7,299 nucleotides of DNA from an uncultured Actinomycetes bacterium. GTDB lineage: Bacteria > Actinomycetota > Thermoleophilia > Miltoncostaeales > Miltoncostaeaceae. The translations under genes and the position numbers were made by a program. The DNA is taken from assembly GCA_903928615.1 (NCBI GenBank), contig CAIYRJ010000212.1, positions 1-7,299 of the forward strand, written 5' to 3'. Every line of letters starts with the position of its first letter. Position 1 is the stretch's first letter. Positions 6,650-7,299 of this stretch are shown here, one piece after another. Below the pieces are notes generated by a model that ran no database searches, was not told where the DNA came from, and saw nothing but the letters and a program-made list of their open reading frames with translations.

Positions 6650-7299
6650 GCGAGGGAATCGTCTACCTCATCGGCGCCGGCCCCGGTGATCCGGGCCTCA
6701 TCACCGTGCGCGGGCGCGAGGCGCTCACGCGCGCGGACGTCGTGCTCTACGACCGCCTGGGCACCGAGCAGCTGATGCACCTGGTGCGGCCCGATGCCGA
6801 GCTCATCGACGTGGGCAAGGCACCCGGGCGCGCCAAGCTCACGCAGGACGAGACCACCGCGCTGCTCGTGCGGCTGGGGCAGGAGGGGCGCGTGGTGGCC
6901 CGCCTCAAGGGCGGCGACCCCTTCGTGTTCGGGCGCGGGGCCGAGGAGGCCGAGGCGCTTGTGCGCGCCGGGGTGCGCGTGGTGGTGGTGCCGGGCGTCA
7001 CCTCGGCCATCGGCGCGCCGTCGGCCGCGGGCATCCCCGTCACCTACCGGGCGATGTCCACGGCGTTCACGGTGGTCACGGGGCATGAGGACCCGGCGAA
7101 GGACGCCGAGCAGAACGACTGGGATCGCCTGGCGGGCCTGCCCCACACGCTGATCGTGCTCATGGGCATGGGACGCCTGCGGGCCATCGCCGAGCGGCTC
7201 ATCGCCGCGGGTCGCCCCGCCGACCAGCCCGCCGCGGCGATCCAGTGGGGCACCACGCCGCGCCAGCGCTCGGTCACGGCCACCCTCGGCACCATCGCC
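6646..7299 (+). CDS. cobA: Uroporphyrinogen-III C-methyltransferase (SUMT/CobA), 3' partial
   Basis: Transfers two methyl groups from S-adenosylmethionine to uroporphyrinogen III to make precorrin-2, the entry to siroheme and cobalamin. The 218 visible residues run off the right edge without a stop. Family motifs in order are YLIGAGPGDPGLIT (7-20, SAM-binding loop), DVVLYDRL (31-38), VGKAPGR (56-62), ARLKGGDPFVFGRGAEE (85-101), VPGVTSAIGAPSAAGIPVTYR (115-135; the usual AHR reads TYR here), LMGMGRL (172-178) and IQWGTTPRQRSVTATLGTI (199-217). About 20 more residues would complete a stand-alone enzyme. In many GC-rich bacteria this domain is fused to HemD, which would fit the absence of hemD so far. 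The GTG start overlaps the hemC stop by 4 bases. With the dehydrogenase at 3762 it supplies the siroheme branch. Confidence 0.95.
   Translation, partial: MSEGIVYLIGAGPGDPGLITVRGREALTRADVVLYDRLGTEQLMHLVRPDAELIDVGKAPGRAKLTQDETTALLVRLGQEGRVVARLKGGDPFVFGRGAEEAEALVRAGVRVVVVPGVTSAIGAPSAAGIPVTYRAMSTAFTVVTGHEDPAKDAEQNDWDRLAGLPHTLIVLMGMGRLRAIAERLIAAGRPADQPAAAIQWGTTPRQRSVTATLGTIA

Overview
The window is a dense, gap-free run of plus-strand genes in a very GC-rich bacterium (I counted about 73% GC in the first 60 bases, and the rest looks similar). Start codons are ATG or GTG and every visible stop is TGA except one TAG. Nine coding regions are supported, with no intergenic space longer than 10 bases. 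No RNA gene, mobile element, CRISPR array or terminator was found. The combination of a futalosine-type quinone prenyltransferase, a System I (Ccm) cytochrome c maturation module with the short CcmD variant, and C5-pathway heme genes would fit a deep-branching actinobacterium such as a Thermoleophilia relative. That placement is inference from gene content and base composition only, and Deinococcota or Chloroflexota cannot be excluded.

Layout. Bases 3-599 hold the 3' part of a VanX/DdpX-type D-Ala-D-Ala dipeptidase (M15 family), cut by the left edge. Next comes a UbiA-superfamily prenyltransferase resembling MqnP (610-1500). It is followed by a heme-handling block: ccmA (1505-2200), ccmB (2197-2877), ccmC (2855-3574) and a 63-residue ccmD-like gene (3571-3762). 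The last block is tetrapyrrole biosynthesis: a precorrin-2 dehydrogenase/siroheme synthase N-terminal-type protein (3762-4424), hemA (4424-5767), hemC (5777-6649) and the start of a uroporphyrinogen-III C-methyltransferase (6646 to the right edge).

How the genes fit together. HemA makes glutamate-1-semialdehyde from Glu-tRNA, and HemC makes hydroxymethylbilane. The methyltransferase and the dehydrogenase open the siroheme branch. CcmABCD handles heme for covalent attachment to c-type cytochromes, and the prenyltransferase supplies menaquinone for the same respiratory chain. From ccmA to the last gene most junctions overlap by 1, 4 or 23 bases, which indicates translational coupling and probably one transcription unit for respiratory cofactor supply. 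hemD, hemB, hemL, ccmE and ccmF are not in the window and may lie beyond its edges.

The region is largely conventional and I do not see a new biological system. The points most worth a second look are a rare-codon, lower-GC patch at the ccmB/ccmC overlap, a misplaced second Walker B/D-loop-like string at the C-terminus of CcmA, and the presence of siroheme genes inside a heme/cytochrome operon.
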